Of a stretch of DNA of 36,762 nt, positions 16,765 to 24,306 are shown piece by piece. Numbering within the stretch: position 1 is the stretch's first letter; the number at the start of each line of letters is the position of its first letter. The notes beneath the pieces are model-generated. The model saw only the letters and a list, made by a program, of their open reading frames with translations, was not told where the DNA came from and searched no databases. Source of the DNA: DATHWB01 sp041744795 (GTDB lineage Bacteria; Actinomycetota; Acidimicrobiia; Spongiisociales; ZC4RG35); contig JBGTKD010000153.1 of assembly GCA_041744795.1 (NCBI GenBank), positions 1 to 36,762 of the forward strand, written 5' to 3'. Position numbers and translations under genes: made by a program.

Positions 16765-17565
16765 TCAACTTGCCGGTTCGATGATTCCGTAGTGACCGTC
16801 ATATCGGCGGTACAGCACCGCGCCACGGCCTGAACCGGCCTGTCTGAAGAAGATAAAGGGGGCCCCCGACACGTCAAGACGGTTTGCCGCTTCGACGTCT
16901 GCCAGCTCTTGGGTGGGCCGCAAGTCGACAGCGAGCTCGGCATGATCATGGGTGTGCGGCGGCGCTACACCGGTAACGGTTCTGACGGCCACACCGTCTT
17001 CAGTTTCGAACACGATCGCGTCCTCCCCGGTGCCGGCATCGGTGAAGAGAAAGAAGCGGTGGTCGAGTACCTCGAGGTCGAAGAGAGCCTCGTCAATGCT
17101 CGAGAAAGAGGGTGAGAAAGCCTTGCGCCTAACGATGTTCCGCTCCTCTTTGGGACGGGCGAAGTAGGTGGGGCGGGCCGAGGGCAGGTCGCCACTGCGC
17201 CATTGACCCTCGGGCGTGGACGGCGGGCGCTGGCTCTCATCCTCCCGTTGCTCGGTAATCCGACGCATTCGCCGTTCGAGGCGGGTGGCCAAAACGTCGA
17301 CTGCTTCTGAGATGGTCGGGGCTGCGGACTCTGCCCTGATGAGCGTTCCGCTCATGTCAAGGGTGCCCTGAGCGAGCGCCTGTTCATCGCGTGGTCGCGC
17401 CTCATCGATGTGGAGTTTCACTCGAGCGAAGATCACCGGTCGCGATGCCTTGGCCACCAGGCTGTCGATGACCTCCTCGGCATGGGTTCTGTCCGCTGCT
17501 CCGACACCATCGCCGAGTTTGAGTGCAATATCGGGCGTGCTGGGCGTTTCGGTCATCTGCGTCAT
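16765..17565 (-). CDS. Long ribosome hibernation promoting factor with duplicated C-terminal unit
   Basis: The N-terminal 105 residues resemble an S30AE ribosome-binding domain (VIFARVKLHIDEARPRDEQALAQGTLDMSG). A first C-terminal dimerisation-type unit spans about 143-192 (RNIVRRKAFSPSFSSIDEALFDLEVLDHRFFLFTD) and a second spans about 217-266, ending in the typical LYRRYDGHYGIIEP. Long HPF proteins usually have one such unit; two linked units recall mycobacterial RafH (Rv0079, 273 residues). It would inactivate ribosomes in stress or stationary phase by blocking or dimerising them. It lies 83 bases after parB on the same strand, an unusual place for hpf. A GAGAGG site precedes the ATG. Confidence 0.85.
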   Translation of the reverse strand: MTQMTETPSTPDIALKLGDGVGAADRTHAEEVIDSLVAKASRPVIFARVKLHIDEARPRDEQALAQGTLDMSGTLIRAESAAPTISEAVDVLATRLERRMRRITEQREDESQRPPSTPEGQWRSGDLPSARPTYFARPKEERNIVRRKAFSPSFSSIDEALFDLEVLDHRFFLFTDAGTGEDAIVFETEDGVAVRTVTGVAPPHTHDHAELAVDLRPTQELADVEAANRLDVSGAPFIFFRQAGSGRGAVLYRRYDGHYGIIEPAS

Positions 17566-17648
17566 GCGGCCTCTCTCTTGCCAGGTAGGGAACTACCCAA
17601 AAGAGGTGAACTCAAAACCGGAGGTTTCGAGCCAGTGGAGCGAACCGG

Positions 17649-18500
17649 TCAGCTGAAGAAGCGCCGATACAGGCTTTCCAACTCGTCGAGACTGGAAAAC
17701 GAGATCGCCAGTTTGCCCTTTTTGGACCGGTAGTCGATCGACACCTTTGTACCGAGTTGATCAGTGAGCCGCTGTTCGAGTTCGATGATCTCCACTGGCC
17801 TGAGTTCTTTCATCTTGGGTGCTCGACTCGGCGTGGCCCGTTCACGATCGCGTATCGCTTCCTCGACCTGTCTCACGCTCCAACCCTCGTCTGAGGCCCT
17901 GCGACCGATGTGTTCGGCATAGGAGATGTCGTCAGTTCCCAGCAATGCCCTGGCATGGCCGGCGCTCAACGCCCCGGTCTCCAATAAGACCTGTACCCCG
18001 GGCGGCAAAGCCAGAAGGCGGAGCGCATTACTGACAGCAGAACGGGACCTACCCACACGCTCGGCGATCGAGGCATGAGTCATCTCGAACTCATCCATCA
18101 TCTGCTGATAGGCGGCGGCCTCCTCGAGCGGGGTCAGGTCTTCGCGCTGGAGGTTTTCGACCAACGCCTCGATGAGAGATCCCGAGTCATCACCTGGCGG
18201 CCGGACATACGCCGGAATCTCGGTTAGTCCTGCCCGCTTCGCCGCCCGTAGCCGCCTTTCCCCCGCAACGAGCACAAACCCAGCATCGGTTGTACGAACG
18301 ACGATCGGTTGCAGGAGACCAATCTCAGCAATCGATTCGCTCAGCGAAGCCAGAGACTCCTCGTCGAAGAGCGTCCGAGGCTGCTGCGGATTGGGCGTGA
18401 CGGAGTCCACTGGAATATTCTGGAAGGTCTGAGACCCCCCCTGCTCGGTGGGGATCAGCGCTTCGAGCCCCCGGCCTAAACCGCCCCGACGAGAAGTCAT
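17649..18500 (-). CDS. parB: Chromosome partitioning protein ParB
   Basis: ParB binds parS, spreads as a CTP-dependent clamp and loads condensin at the origin. The N-terminus MTSRRGGLGRGLEALIP is the ParA-stimulating peptide with the conserved arginines. Box I LVAGERRLRAAKRAG (77-91) includes the GERR CTP-binding motif, box II is ENLQREDLTPLEEA (115-128), and the parS-binding helix-turn-helix is at about 139-162 (MTHASIAERVGRSRSAVSNALRLL). A C-terminal dimerisation helix ends the protein (SLDELESLYRRFF). The length of 283 residues is normal. The ATG overlaps the parA stop by four bases; a matching parS site lies 1.4 kb away at the rsmG start. Confidence 0.97.
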   Translation of the reverse strand: MTSRRGGLGRGLEALIPTEQGGSQTFQNIPVDSVTPNPQQPRTLFDEESLASLSESIAEIGLLQPIVVRTTDAGFVLVAGERRLRAAKRAGLTEIPAYVRPPGDDSGSLIEALVENLQREDLTPLEEAAAYQQMMDEFEMTHASIAERVGRSRSAVSNALRLLALPPGVQVLLETGALSAGHARALLGTDDISYAEHIGRRASDEGWSVRQVEEAIRDRERATPSRAPKMKELRPVEIIELEQRLTDQLGTKVSIDYRSKKGKLAISFSSLDELESLYRRFFS

Positions 18501-19279
18501 CTGACATCCTCCCGTCCGTGTCGTCGGCGAAACTCGCGCGACAACTCTCGGTAGGCGATACCTCCCCGACTCATGCCGTCAAAAGTCTCGATCGGCTCGC
18601 CATATGAAGGAGCCTCGCTCAGCCGCACAGACCGGGGGATCACCGTTCGATAGGCCTTGTCGCCAAAGTGAGCTCTGACCTGATCGACCACATCCTTGGC
18701 CAATTTGGTGCGCCCGTCATACATCGTGAGTACCACTCCCCCAATCTCCAGTCCTGGGTTGAGATTGGAAGAAACCAACTCGACGTTTCGCAGCAACTGA
18801 GACAAGCCCTCTAAGGCGTAATACTCGCACTGAATCGGGATCAAGACCTCGTGGGCTGCCGCTAGACCATTGACGGTGAGGAGACCCAGCGATGGCGGGC
18901 AGTCAATGAGAACAAAATCGAAGTCGTCACCCACCGTGGCCAGCGCGTTCCGTAGCTTCAACTCTCTACTAAAGGCAGATACCAACTCGATCTCGGCCCC
19001 TGCCAACTCGATCGTCGCCGGGACAACTATGAAATTGCGGACGCTGGTCGGTTCGAAGGCGTCTTCGATAGGAGTCTCTTTGAGAAGCACGTCGTAGGTC
19101 GAGTGCGAAATTCGCCCTCGATCGATTCCGACGCCGCTGGAGGCATTGCCCTGCGGATCCAAATCCACCAGCAACACCCTTTCGCCCTGTAGAGCTATCC
19201 CAGCAGCAAGGTTAATGGCGGTAGTGGACTTCCCCACTCCGCCCTTCTGATTCGCCAGAGCGATGATTGTTGCTGTCAC
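18497..19279 (-). CDS. parA: Chromosome partitioning ATPase ParA (Soj)
   Basis: A deviant Walker ATPase that segregates the origin with ParB. The P loop is NQKGGVGKSTTAINLAAG (10-27) with the signature Lys, switch regions are DLDPQGNASSGVG and LIDCPPSLGLLTVNGL, and the C-terminal segment is VIPRSVRLSEAPSYGEPI. At 260 residues with no N-terminal DNA-binding extension it is the chromosomal type. The start is GTG, overlapping the rsmG stop by four bases. The rsmG-parA-parB order is widely conserved near bacterial origins. Confidence 0.97.
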   Translation of the reverse strand: MTATIIALANQKGGVGKSTTAINLAAGIALQGERVLLVDLDPQGNASSGVGIDRGRISHSTYDVLLKETPIEDAFEPTSVRNFIVVPATIELAGAEIELVSAFSRELKLRNALATVGDDFDFVLIDCPPSLGLLTVNGLAAAHEVLIPIQCEYYALEGLSQLLRNVELVSSNLNPGLEIGGVVLTMYDGRTKLAKDVVDQVRAHFGDKAYRTVIPRSVRLSEAPSYGEPIETFDGMSRGGIAYRELSREFRRRHGREDVR

Positions 19280-19884
19280 GTTCGGCCCATCCTAAGAATC
19301 CAAACCGGCCGGTCAAGGATTTCCGGCGGAATTTCTACCGTCTCGAATCCTGCGACCTCGGGCCGCTCCCTATGCGACCCGGCAATGAGCAGCTCCTCGG
19401 GCATCCCCTTGTCCGCCGCTAGGCGCCGGAAACGGTCTGGCGGGAGCGACGCCCGGGTCACGACGCTCGACCCTGACCAGTCGCAGTCGAGTATGTCGCC
19501 CTTGACCACCTCCACATTGGGCAACTCCAACACTCGGACGGCCCTACGCACCAAAGACACCCGTCGAGCCGATCGGTCGAGTAAACGGAAGTGCCGGTCG
19601 GGATGGCAGATCGCCAAAGGAACCCCAGGGAGTCCCACTCCGGTACCCAGATCGATTACCGGGCCACTCCCCCGCCACACCCCGGCGAACAGCAGCGAGT
19701 CGACCATGTGACGATCCTCGACCCGGTCGACCTCATGCGGCCCGATCCCGCCCGCCGGGATTGCCTCGTCGATCAGCCAATCCCGGAAGATGGACAACCG
19801 CTCGATCATTCGACCATCTGGCTCGATAGACGCCCAAGCGAGGGCACGGGGGAGTGGACCGTTCATATGTTTCACGTGGAACAA
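19276..19884 (-). CDS. rsmG: 16S rRNA (guanine-527-N7) methyltransferase
   Basis: RsmG (GidB) methylates G527 of 16S rRNA with S-adenosylmethionine; its loss gives low-level streptomycin resistance. The SAM-binding site is VIDLGTGVGLPGVPLAICHP (76-95), followed by RLLDRSARRVSLVRRAV, and the length is 202 residues. The N-terminus MFHVKH is encoded by a parS site and is often annotated in this family. Here that start codon would be TTG at 19884 with no good ribosome-binding site; an ATG at 19866, six codons later, is the alternative and would leave parS outside the gene. A weak promoter reading (TTGTGA, 18 bases, TTATTG) would favour the shorter form. Confidence 0.93.
   Translation of the reverse strand: MFHVKHMNGPLPRALAWASIEPDGRMIERLSIFRDWLIDEAIPAGGIGPHEVDRVEDRHMVDSLLFAGVWRGSGPVIDLGTGVGLPGVPLAICHPDRHFRLLDRSARRVSLVRRAVRVLELPNVEVVKGDILDCDWSGSSVVTRASLPPDRFRRLAADKGMPEELLIAGSHRERPEVAGFETVEIPPEILDRPVWILRMGRT
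19868..19883. promoter_or_regulatory. parS centromere site
   Basis: TGTTTCACGTGGAACA matches the near-universal parS consensus TGTTTCACGTGAAACA at 15 of 16 positions. It lies at the very start of rsmG, about 3 kb from dnaA and 1.4 kb from parB, exactly where origin-proximal parS sites occur. Binding by the ParB encoded here could both seed chromosome segregation and influence the rsmG-parA-parB promoter. It is the only convincing parS I found in the window. Confidence 0.92.
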
Positions 19885-19909
19885 TAAGCCCGGAGGGGGA
19901 CCCTGTCAC

Positions 19910-19941
19910 AAAAAAAGGCCCCGGAGTATCGCTCCGGGGCC
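19910..19941 (-). terminator. Intrinsic terminator of the rpmH-jag operon
   Basis: A perfect 10-bp stem (GGCCCCGGAG with CTCCGGGGCC) and a 5-base loop are followed, on the minus strand, by seven T residues. It lies 16 bases after the jag stop and before rsmG, so it separates the ribosomal/membrane-insertion operon from the rsmG-parA-parB operon. It is the strongest terminator in the window. Confidence 0.93.
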
Positions 19942-19957
19942 ATCACCGCACAACGCA

Positions 19958-20818
19958 CTACTCCTCTTCGGAGTCTCCCGACTCTCGGGCGATCACCACA
20001 AACCTCTGCGGCGCCTCACCCTCCGAATAGCTGCGAACGCCGGGGCGTTGGGCAACCGCATCGTGGATCGTCTTTCGATCGCCAGCCGACATCGGCTCCA
20101 ACATGACCTCGCCGCCTTCTCTCAAGACCTGGTCAATCAACTGATCGGCGTAAATCGCCAGTGCCTGCCGGCGTCGCTCGCCATATCCAGCGATATCGAG
20201 TCGTACCCGGGCCGATGCCTGGGTCTGACGCTGCAACACTGTCTTGGTTAGTTCGTGGATGGCTTCGATAGTCGAACCGCGCGGGCCCACCATCGCCTCG
20301 GTCTGCGGACCGGAGACGGTTGCGACGATTACGTCCTCTTCGGTGGTGACATCGACCGAACCCTCGAGGCCAAACGCGTCAACGAGGCCCTTCAGGAACG
20401 ACTCCACCACGGGGGTCTGTTCTTCGATGGACACCTGGTTCTCCTCCTTTGCGGGCCTGTCTGTCTTGGCACCGTCGTCGCGACTCTTCTTCGGCTCGCT
20501 ACTTCTGCGAGGCTGATTGCTCGGCTTCTTGTCTGACTGCTGACGCGGTGGTTGTCGATCACGCCCGCCGCGATTCGAATTCGCCGGCCCTTTGGGGCGT
20601 TCATCGCCCTCTCCACCTCGCCTACGGCGTCGGCGGCGCTTCTGCTGGGCTTGGGCCTTGACCCGCACCACCGCATCTTTGCCGCCCATGCCCAAGAAAC
20701 CCTTCTCCGGTTCCTGAATAACCTCGATATCGGCCCTATCCCTTTCGATACCAAGTTCTTCCAGGGCAGCCTCGACCGCTACCTCAACGGACTTGCCGCG
20801 AACTTCAACATAATCCAC
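19958..20818 (-). CDS. jag: RNA-binding protein Jag/KhpB
   Basis: Three parts are visible: a Jag-N domain at 1-55 (VEVRGKSVEVAVEAALEELGI, then EKGFLGMGGKDAVVRV), a long low-complexity linker at about 56-140 rich in Arg, Lys, Gln and Pro, and KH plus R3H domains in the C-terminal half, where GPRGSTIEAIHELT is the KH loop and GYGERRRQALAIYA begins the R3H helix. The family (KhpB/EloR) binds RNA with KhpA and affects cell elongation and division. The start is GTG. It is three bases after yidC, and is the last gene before the operon's terminator. Confidence 0.94.
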   Translation of the reverse strand: MDYVEVRGKSVEVAVEAALEELGIERDRADIEVIQEPEKGFLGMGGKDAVVRVKAQAQQKRRRRRRRGGEGDERPKGPANSNRGGRDRQPPRQQSDKKPSNQPRRSSEPKKSRDDGAKTDRPAKEENQVSIEEQTPVVESFLKGLVDAFGLEGSVDVTTEEDVIVATVSGPQTEAMVGPRGSTIEAIHELTKTVLQRQTQASARVRLDIAGYGERRRQALAIYADQLIDQVLREGGEVMLEPMSAGDRKTIHDAVAQRPGVRSYSEGEAPQRFVVIARESGDSEEE

Positions 20819-20821
20819 CGG

Positions 20822-21724
20822 TCATCTCCTCCTTCGGCGCTGCTTCTTCGCCGAGCGCGGTTGCGGCTTTTTGATAGCCGCCTGGTCGCTGTCGCCATCC
20901 GAGTCCGAGCCTTCGGGCCCGTTCTTCGGGGCGACGTCGCCACCCGAACCCGGCTGCGGTGGCCGTCCATCGATGGCGAAGATTGCAAACTGCTGTCCGA
21001 GGCGGAATACGTTCGAGGTTGTCCAGTACACGACGAGCCCGGCAGGGAAATTCCAGGATATAAACCCAATGAAAAGCGGCATCACTCGGGTGATCACTTG
21101 CTGGGTCTGCTGCTGCTGGCGCTGTTGAGCCGTCATGTCGGCGCGCGGCGTGTTTCCCCTTTGGGCGTGCCACTGCTGGAAGTACTGAGATGCCACCATC
21201 AAGACCAGCATGAGCACATAGGGGATTGCGGCTGGGAGTCCGCCCAAGATGCCGCCCGACATGTTCGAGCCCAGATCCATCCCCAGGAACGAGATGTCGT
21301 GTACCTGCACCGCCTCGTAAAGCAGCGAGTCCGGTGGAAGCGGGGGCACAACATCCCGGCCATTAGAGAAGTCCGAGATCGATTGCAGAACCCTGAAGAG
21401 GGCAAACCAAATGGGCGCCTGTACCAGCAGCGGAATCAAGCAGCCTCCGGGCGTGGCCCCGGCTTCCTTCTGGACCTTCATCAACTCCTGTTGCATCTTC
21501 TGGGAGTCGTCCTTGTACTCCTTCTGAAGCCGCTTTATCTCGGGTTGGATCTCCTGAAATGCCCGGGTCGCCCTGGTTTGGCGCAGTGTCAGGGGAAACA
21601 GAACGATGTTGATGGCGATCGTGAGCATGATGATCGCCAACCCAAACGACCCGCCATTGATCCCGAAAAAGAACGCCAGGGTGTCGCCCAACAATCGTTG
21701 TAGGCCGTTAAACAACGCGCCCAT
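20822..21724 (-). CDS. yidC: Membrane protein insertase YidC
   Basis: YidC (Oxa1 family) inserts membrane proteins alone or with SecYEG. Residue Arg48 in NIVLFPLTLRQTRATRAF is the conserved groove arginine; a charged cytoplasmic hairpin (EIQPEIKRLQKEYKDDSQKMQQELMKVQKEAG) follows, then GGCLIPLLVQAPIWFALFRVL and further helices. The short N-terminus (no large periplasmic domain) and the basic tail (AKKQRRRRR), which may touch ribosomes, are typical of Gram-positive and actinobacterial forms. It has 300 residues and sits between yidD and jag with three-base gaps. Confidence 0.96.
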   Translation of the reverse strand: MGALFNGLQRLLGDTLAFFFGINGGSFGLAIIMLTIAINIVLFPLTLRQTRATRAFQEIQPEIKRLQKEYKDDSQKMQQELMKVQKEAGATPGGCLIPLLVQAPIWFALFRVLQSISDFSNGRDVVPPLPPDSLLYEAVQVHDISFLGMDLGSNMSGGILGGLPAAIPYVLMLVLMVASQYFQQWHAQRGNTPRADMTAQQRQQQQTQQVITRVMPLFIGFISWNFPAGLVVYWTTSNVFRLGQQFAIFAIDGRPPQPGSGGDVAPKNGPEGSDSDGDSDQAAIKKPQPRSAKKQRRRRR

Positions 21725-21727
21725 CTC

Positions 21728-21967
21728 TTAAATCCTCTCAGGCACGGGGTCGTATCCGCCGTCAACTAGTGGTTGACACCGCCCGAGACGTCGGACAGCC
21801 ATCCCGGAACCTCGGAAGAATCCGTGGGAATTGATGGCCTCGATGGCATAGGCCGAGCAGGTCGGAGAAAAGCGACAGTTGCGTCCGAGGGAAGGACTCA
21901 AAAGACTCTGATACAGCCGGATCATCGACGTGGCCAGACGGGCTGGTACCGAGCGATGTTCACTCAT
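21728..21967 (-). CDS. yidD: Membrane protein insertion efficiency factor YidD
   Basis: A small YidD-family protein of 79 residues with the signature LLSPSLGRNCRFSPTCSAYAIEAINSHG (about 22-49), including the two conserved cysteines, and the RLGRCQPLVDGGYDPVP tail. It is thought to assist YidC-dependent insertion at the inner face of the membrane. The ATG lies eight bases inside the end of rnpA, and the stop is three bases before yidC, so translation is coupled through the cluster. Confidence 0.95.
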   Translation of the reverse strand: MSEHRSVPARLATSMIRLYQSLLSPSLGRNCRFSPTCSAYAIEAINSHGFFRGSGMAVRRLGRCQPLVDGGYDPVPERI

Positions 21968-22304
21968 TGGCTGTCACCGCCCGCTCGAGCCACTCGACGA
22001 GGGTCACAAAGGGGACGACCGCGACCGACGCGGCGGGAATCAGAACGTGATCCCAACCGGGGGAGAAGTCGATGTGGTGACATGCGTGGCGAATGCGGCG
22101 TTTGATACGGTTCCTCTTGACGGCCTTGCCTAATCGCTTTCCGACGACCAGGCCTATGCGAATCATCTGGTCGGGTGCGGCCAGACTCACGACCGTGAGT
22201 CCACCCACCGTCGTCCGCTTACCCTGGCGCATTACCTCGCCGAATCGGGTGGACGAACGGAGCGACTGCCGCTCAGGCGGCGAGTCGCTTACGACCCTTG
22301 ACAC
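21960..22304 (-). CDS. rnpA: Ribonuclease P protein component
   Basis: RnpA binds the RNase P RNA and helps it cut tRNA 5' leaders. The conserved start region SLRSSTRFGEVMRQGKRT (14-31) and the basic RNR motif GLVVGKRLGKAVKRNRIKRRIRHAC (52-76) are clear. The only usable start ahead of the conserved region is GTG at 22304, which is inside the rpmH coding frame: the two genes overlap by 32 bases in different frames. It has 114 residues, normal for the family. Confidence 0.95.
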   Translation of the reverse strand: MSRVVSDSPPERQSLRSSTRFGEVMRQGKRTTVGGLTVVSLAAPDQMIRIGLVVGKRLGKAVKRNRIKRRIRHACHHIDFSPGWDHVLIPAASVAVVPFVTLVEWLERAVTANE

Positions 22305-22407
22305 GGCGCGACTTGAGAACGGCGCGGCCGGCTCGGGTCTGCATCCGGTGGCGGAATCCGTGGCGACGCTTGCGACGTCGGACTTTTGGCTGATAGGTGC
22401 GCTTCAT
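22273..22407 (-). CDS. rpmH: 50S ribosomal protein L34
   Basis: Reading the minus strand from ATG at 22407 gives 44 residues beginning MKRTYQPKVRRRKRRHGFRH and ending GRKRLAA, the standard L34 sequence, with RMQTRAGRAVLKSRR in the middle. It is the first gene of the rpmH-rnpA-yidD-yidC-jag operon. The last 32 bases also encode the start of rnpA. A promoter reads well at 22444-22473, about 30 bases before the start. Confidence 0.97.
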   Translation of the reverse strand: MKRTYQPKVRRRKRRHGFRHRMQTRAGRAVLKSRRVKGRKRLAA

Positions 22408-22443
22408 GATCGAAAACTCGAACTGGGGGAGATTGACCGCGTC

Positions 22444-22473
22444 AGGCTACGGAGAACTACGTCACAATGTCAA
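22444..22473 (-). promoter_or_regulatory. Promoter of the rpmH operon
   Basis: On the minus strand TTGACA (22473-22468) is followed after 18 bases by TAGCCT (22449-22444), a perfect -35 with a fair -10 for the housekeeping sigma factor. It would start transcription near 22437, giving a leader of about 30 bases before rpmH. Confidence 0.6.
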
Positions 22474-22646
22474 AGCAGCGCGGTCCGCGAACAACATTCG
22501 TAGGGCGCGAAAAATCCATCCGGGGCCTCGTGAGGCGAATCTGGGCCCAGAGCGCGAAGTCCAACAGATCCAACTTCAATAGGCATAAGGGAATTTCGGG
22601 TGTTCACCTCTCGTTCACCCCCCCGGCAGGGACGATTTCCGCGCTC

Positions 22647-22676
22647 TTGAACCGCGGCTGGCACCGGGCGTATGCT
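22647..22676 (+). promoter_or_regulatory. Possible dnaA promoter
   Basis: TTGAAC and TATGCT are separated by 18 bases, a plausible housekeeping promoter. It would give an untranslated leader of about 250 bases that includes the DnaA-box pair; no other candidate nearer dnaA looked better. Confidence 0.4.
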
Positions 22677-22813
22677 CGCCCTGCGCAGACCCCGGCGGTT
22701 CCACCCCGGAAGAACTTCCTCAGATATTGGGTGAGTCGCGCGCGGTCTGTGAGGGAGATGCAAACGACGACGAATCGTCGGCTCGGGCTCAAACGCCCCG
22801 CGCTCTGTCGAGC

Positions 22814-22833
22814 TTTTCCACAGGTGTGGACAA
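22814..22833. promoter_or_regulatory. Inverted pair of DnaA boxes upstream of dnaA
   Basis: TTTTCCACA on the plus strand and TGTGGACAA (reverse complement TTGTCCACA, the actinobacterial consensus) are separated by two bases, forming a near-palindrome. The location about 100 bases before the dnaA start suggests autoregulation by DnaA or a part of the origin. Confidence 0.7.
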
Positions 22834-22929
22834 CTCGGGGGACAACCGGGGCGTTGCTTTGTCCGGAGGCCGCTGGCCTTCCAAATTGGACCAGCGTGCC
22901 GTGGTTGAAGCCGACGGGGAAGGGATTAC

Positions 22930-24306
22930 GTGGTACACGTTCCACAACATGACGAGCGGGTTTCCCGTTTCCGAACGGTGTTGAGGGATCGCGTGACACC
23001 CGGGGCTTGGCAAACCTGGCTCGCTCGGCTCGAAACCGAGGTAGCGGACGGTTCCGTCACTCTGATTGCTCCCAGCGACTTCCATCTTCGTTGGGTCGTC
23101 GAAAAACATGGGGAAGCGGTCGAACAGGCCTTCCACACTGCGTTCGGAACCGAGATGGATCTGGCGTTCATGACCGGCGACACAGACACCCTCGAAGAAG
23201 ACCTCGCCGCCGCTCCTTCTCCGGATGGTTCCGCCCCCGTCGCACCGCGAGAAATCGATGGCCTTCCTGCCCCGGAGGTTGCCGCTCGGCTGGTGCGCAA
23301 GTACCAGTTCGAGAACTTCGTAGTCGGAGCGTCCAACCGCTTCCCCTTCGCAGCGGCCATGGCCGTAGCCGAACAACCAGGCAGTACCTATAACCCTCTG
23401 TTCATCTACGGCGGGGCGGGACTCGGCAAGACCCACCTTCTCAACGCCATCGGACATCACGCCATAGAGCTCTATCCGGGGTTGGAAGTCCGCTACGTCT
23501 CATCGGAGACTTTTTTCTCCGACTTCATCTCCGGCATTCGCCGCAAGCAAATGGACGCCTTCAAGACCCGTTATCGAACCACCGACATCCTGTTGCTCGA
23601 CGACATCCAGTTCTTCGAAGGCAAAGAGCAGATCCTCGAGGAGTTCTTTCACACGTTCAATACCTTGTACGAGTCGGGCAAGCAGATTGTCATCACCTCC
23701 GACCGGCCCCCCAAGAACCTCTCGACGCTGGAAGACAGACTCAGGAGTCGCTTCGAGTGGGGTCTACTCACCGACGTCCAGCCGCCCGACGTGGAGACTC
23801 GCCTGGCAATCCTCCATCGCAACGTCGAAATGGCGAAGCTGACCGTCCCCGAGGACGTCCTGCATTTCATTGCCTCTTTGGTTTCGGACAACGTCCGTGA
23901 ACTCGAGGGGGCACTGACAAGGGTCAGCGCTCTAGCCAAACTGACCGATGAACGAATCAGCCTCCCAATGGCCGAACGCGTCCTTCAGGATCTCCTACCG
24001 GGACACGAAGCGAAGGCGATCGATCCGCCCATGATCGTGCAGGCGACAGCCGAGGCCTATGGACTCACCGTCGCTGAAGTGGTGGGTGCGAGTCGCAAAC
24101 AACCGCTTGCCCAGTGCCGACAAGTCGCCATGTACCTCTGTCGAGATCTGACAAATCTGTCGCTACCGCGTATCGGAGAGGTCTTTGGGGGCCGGGATCA
24201 CACCACGGTCATGTACGCCATCGACCGCGTCCGCAAGATCATGGAGACCGAACGTGAGGTCTACGACCGTGTTCAAGAGTTGTCAGCGAACCTGAGGAAA
24301 AGATGA
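22930..24306 (+). CDS. dnaA: Chromosomal replication initiator protein DnaA
   Basis: DnaA binds DnaA boxes and opens the origin in its ATP form. Domain I covers about 1-80 (VTPGAWQTWLARLETEV), domain II is a short linker rich in Ala, Pro and Asp (85-115), and domain III has the Walker A motif NPLFIYGGAGLGKTHLLNAIG (155-175), Walker B (ILLLDDIQFFEGK) and the arginine-finger area. Domain IV ends with GGRDHTTVMYAIDRVRK, the DnaA signature for DNA contacts. At 458 residues it is at the short end of actinobacterial DnaA because of the short domain II. The start is GTG at 22930 with a GGGGAAGGG ribosome-binding site. Confidence 0.98.
   Translation: MVHVPQHDERVSRFRTVLRDRVTPGAWQTWLARLETEVADGSVTLIAPSDFHLRWVVEKHGEAVEQAFHTAFGTEMDLAFMTGDTDTLEEDLAAAPSPDGSAPVAPREIDGLPAPEVAARLVRKYQFENFVVGASNRFPFAAAMAVAEQPGSTYNPLFIYGGAGLGKTHLLNAIGHHAIELYPGLEVRYVSSETFFSDFISGIRRKQMDAFKTRYRTTDILLLDDIQFFEGKEQILEEFFHTFNTLYESGKQIVITSDRPPKNLSTLEDRLRSRFEWGLLTDVQPPDVETRLAILHRNVEMAKLTVPEDVLHFIASLVSDNVRELEGALTRVSALAKLTDERISLPMAERVLQDLLPGHEAKAIDPPMIVQATAEAYGLTVAEVVGASRKQPLAQCRQVAMYLCRDLTNLSLPRIGEVFGGRDHTTVMYAIDRVRKIMETEREVYDRVQELSANLRKR

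Larger units (their letters stand above)
22408..22929. other. rpmH-dnaA divergent regulatory gap (522 bp)
   Basis: No gene is supported here. On the minus strand it has the rpmH promoter; on the plus strand a possible dnaA promoter and, about 100 bases before dnaA, an inverted pair of DnaA boxes. The stretch 22480-22620 has no clear signal beyond short imperfect repeats of GTCCAACAGATCCAAC type around 22560. Confidence 0.7.

Noticed and set aside
20552..21703. A 383-codon plus-strand open frame
   Set aside because: It is antisense to jag and yidC, both of which are certain.
22920..22950. Possible second parS near the dnaA start (ACGTGGTACACGTTCC)
   Set aside because: It has too many mismatches to the parS consensus and is explained by dnaA coding sequence.
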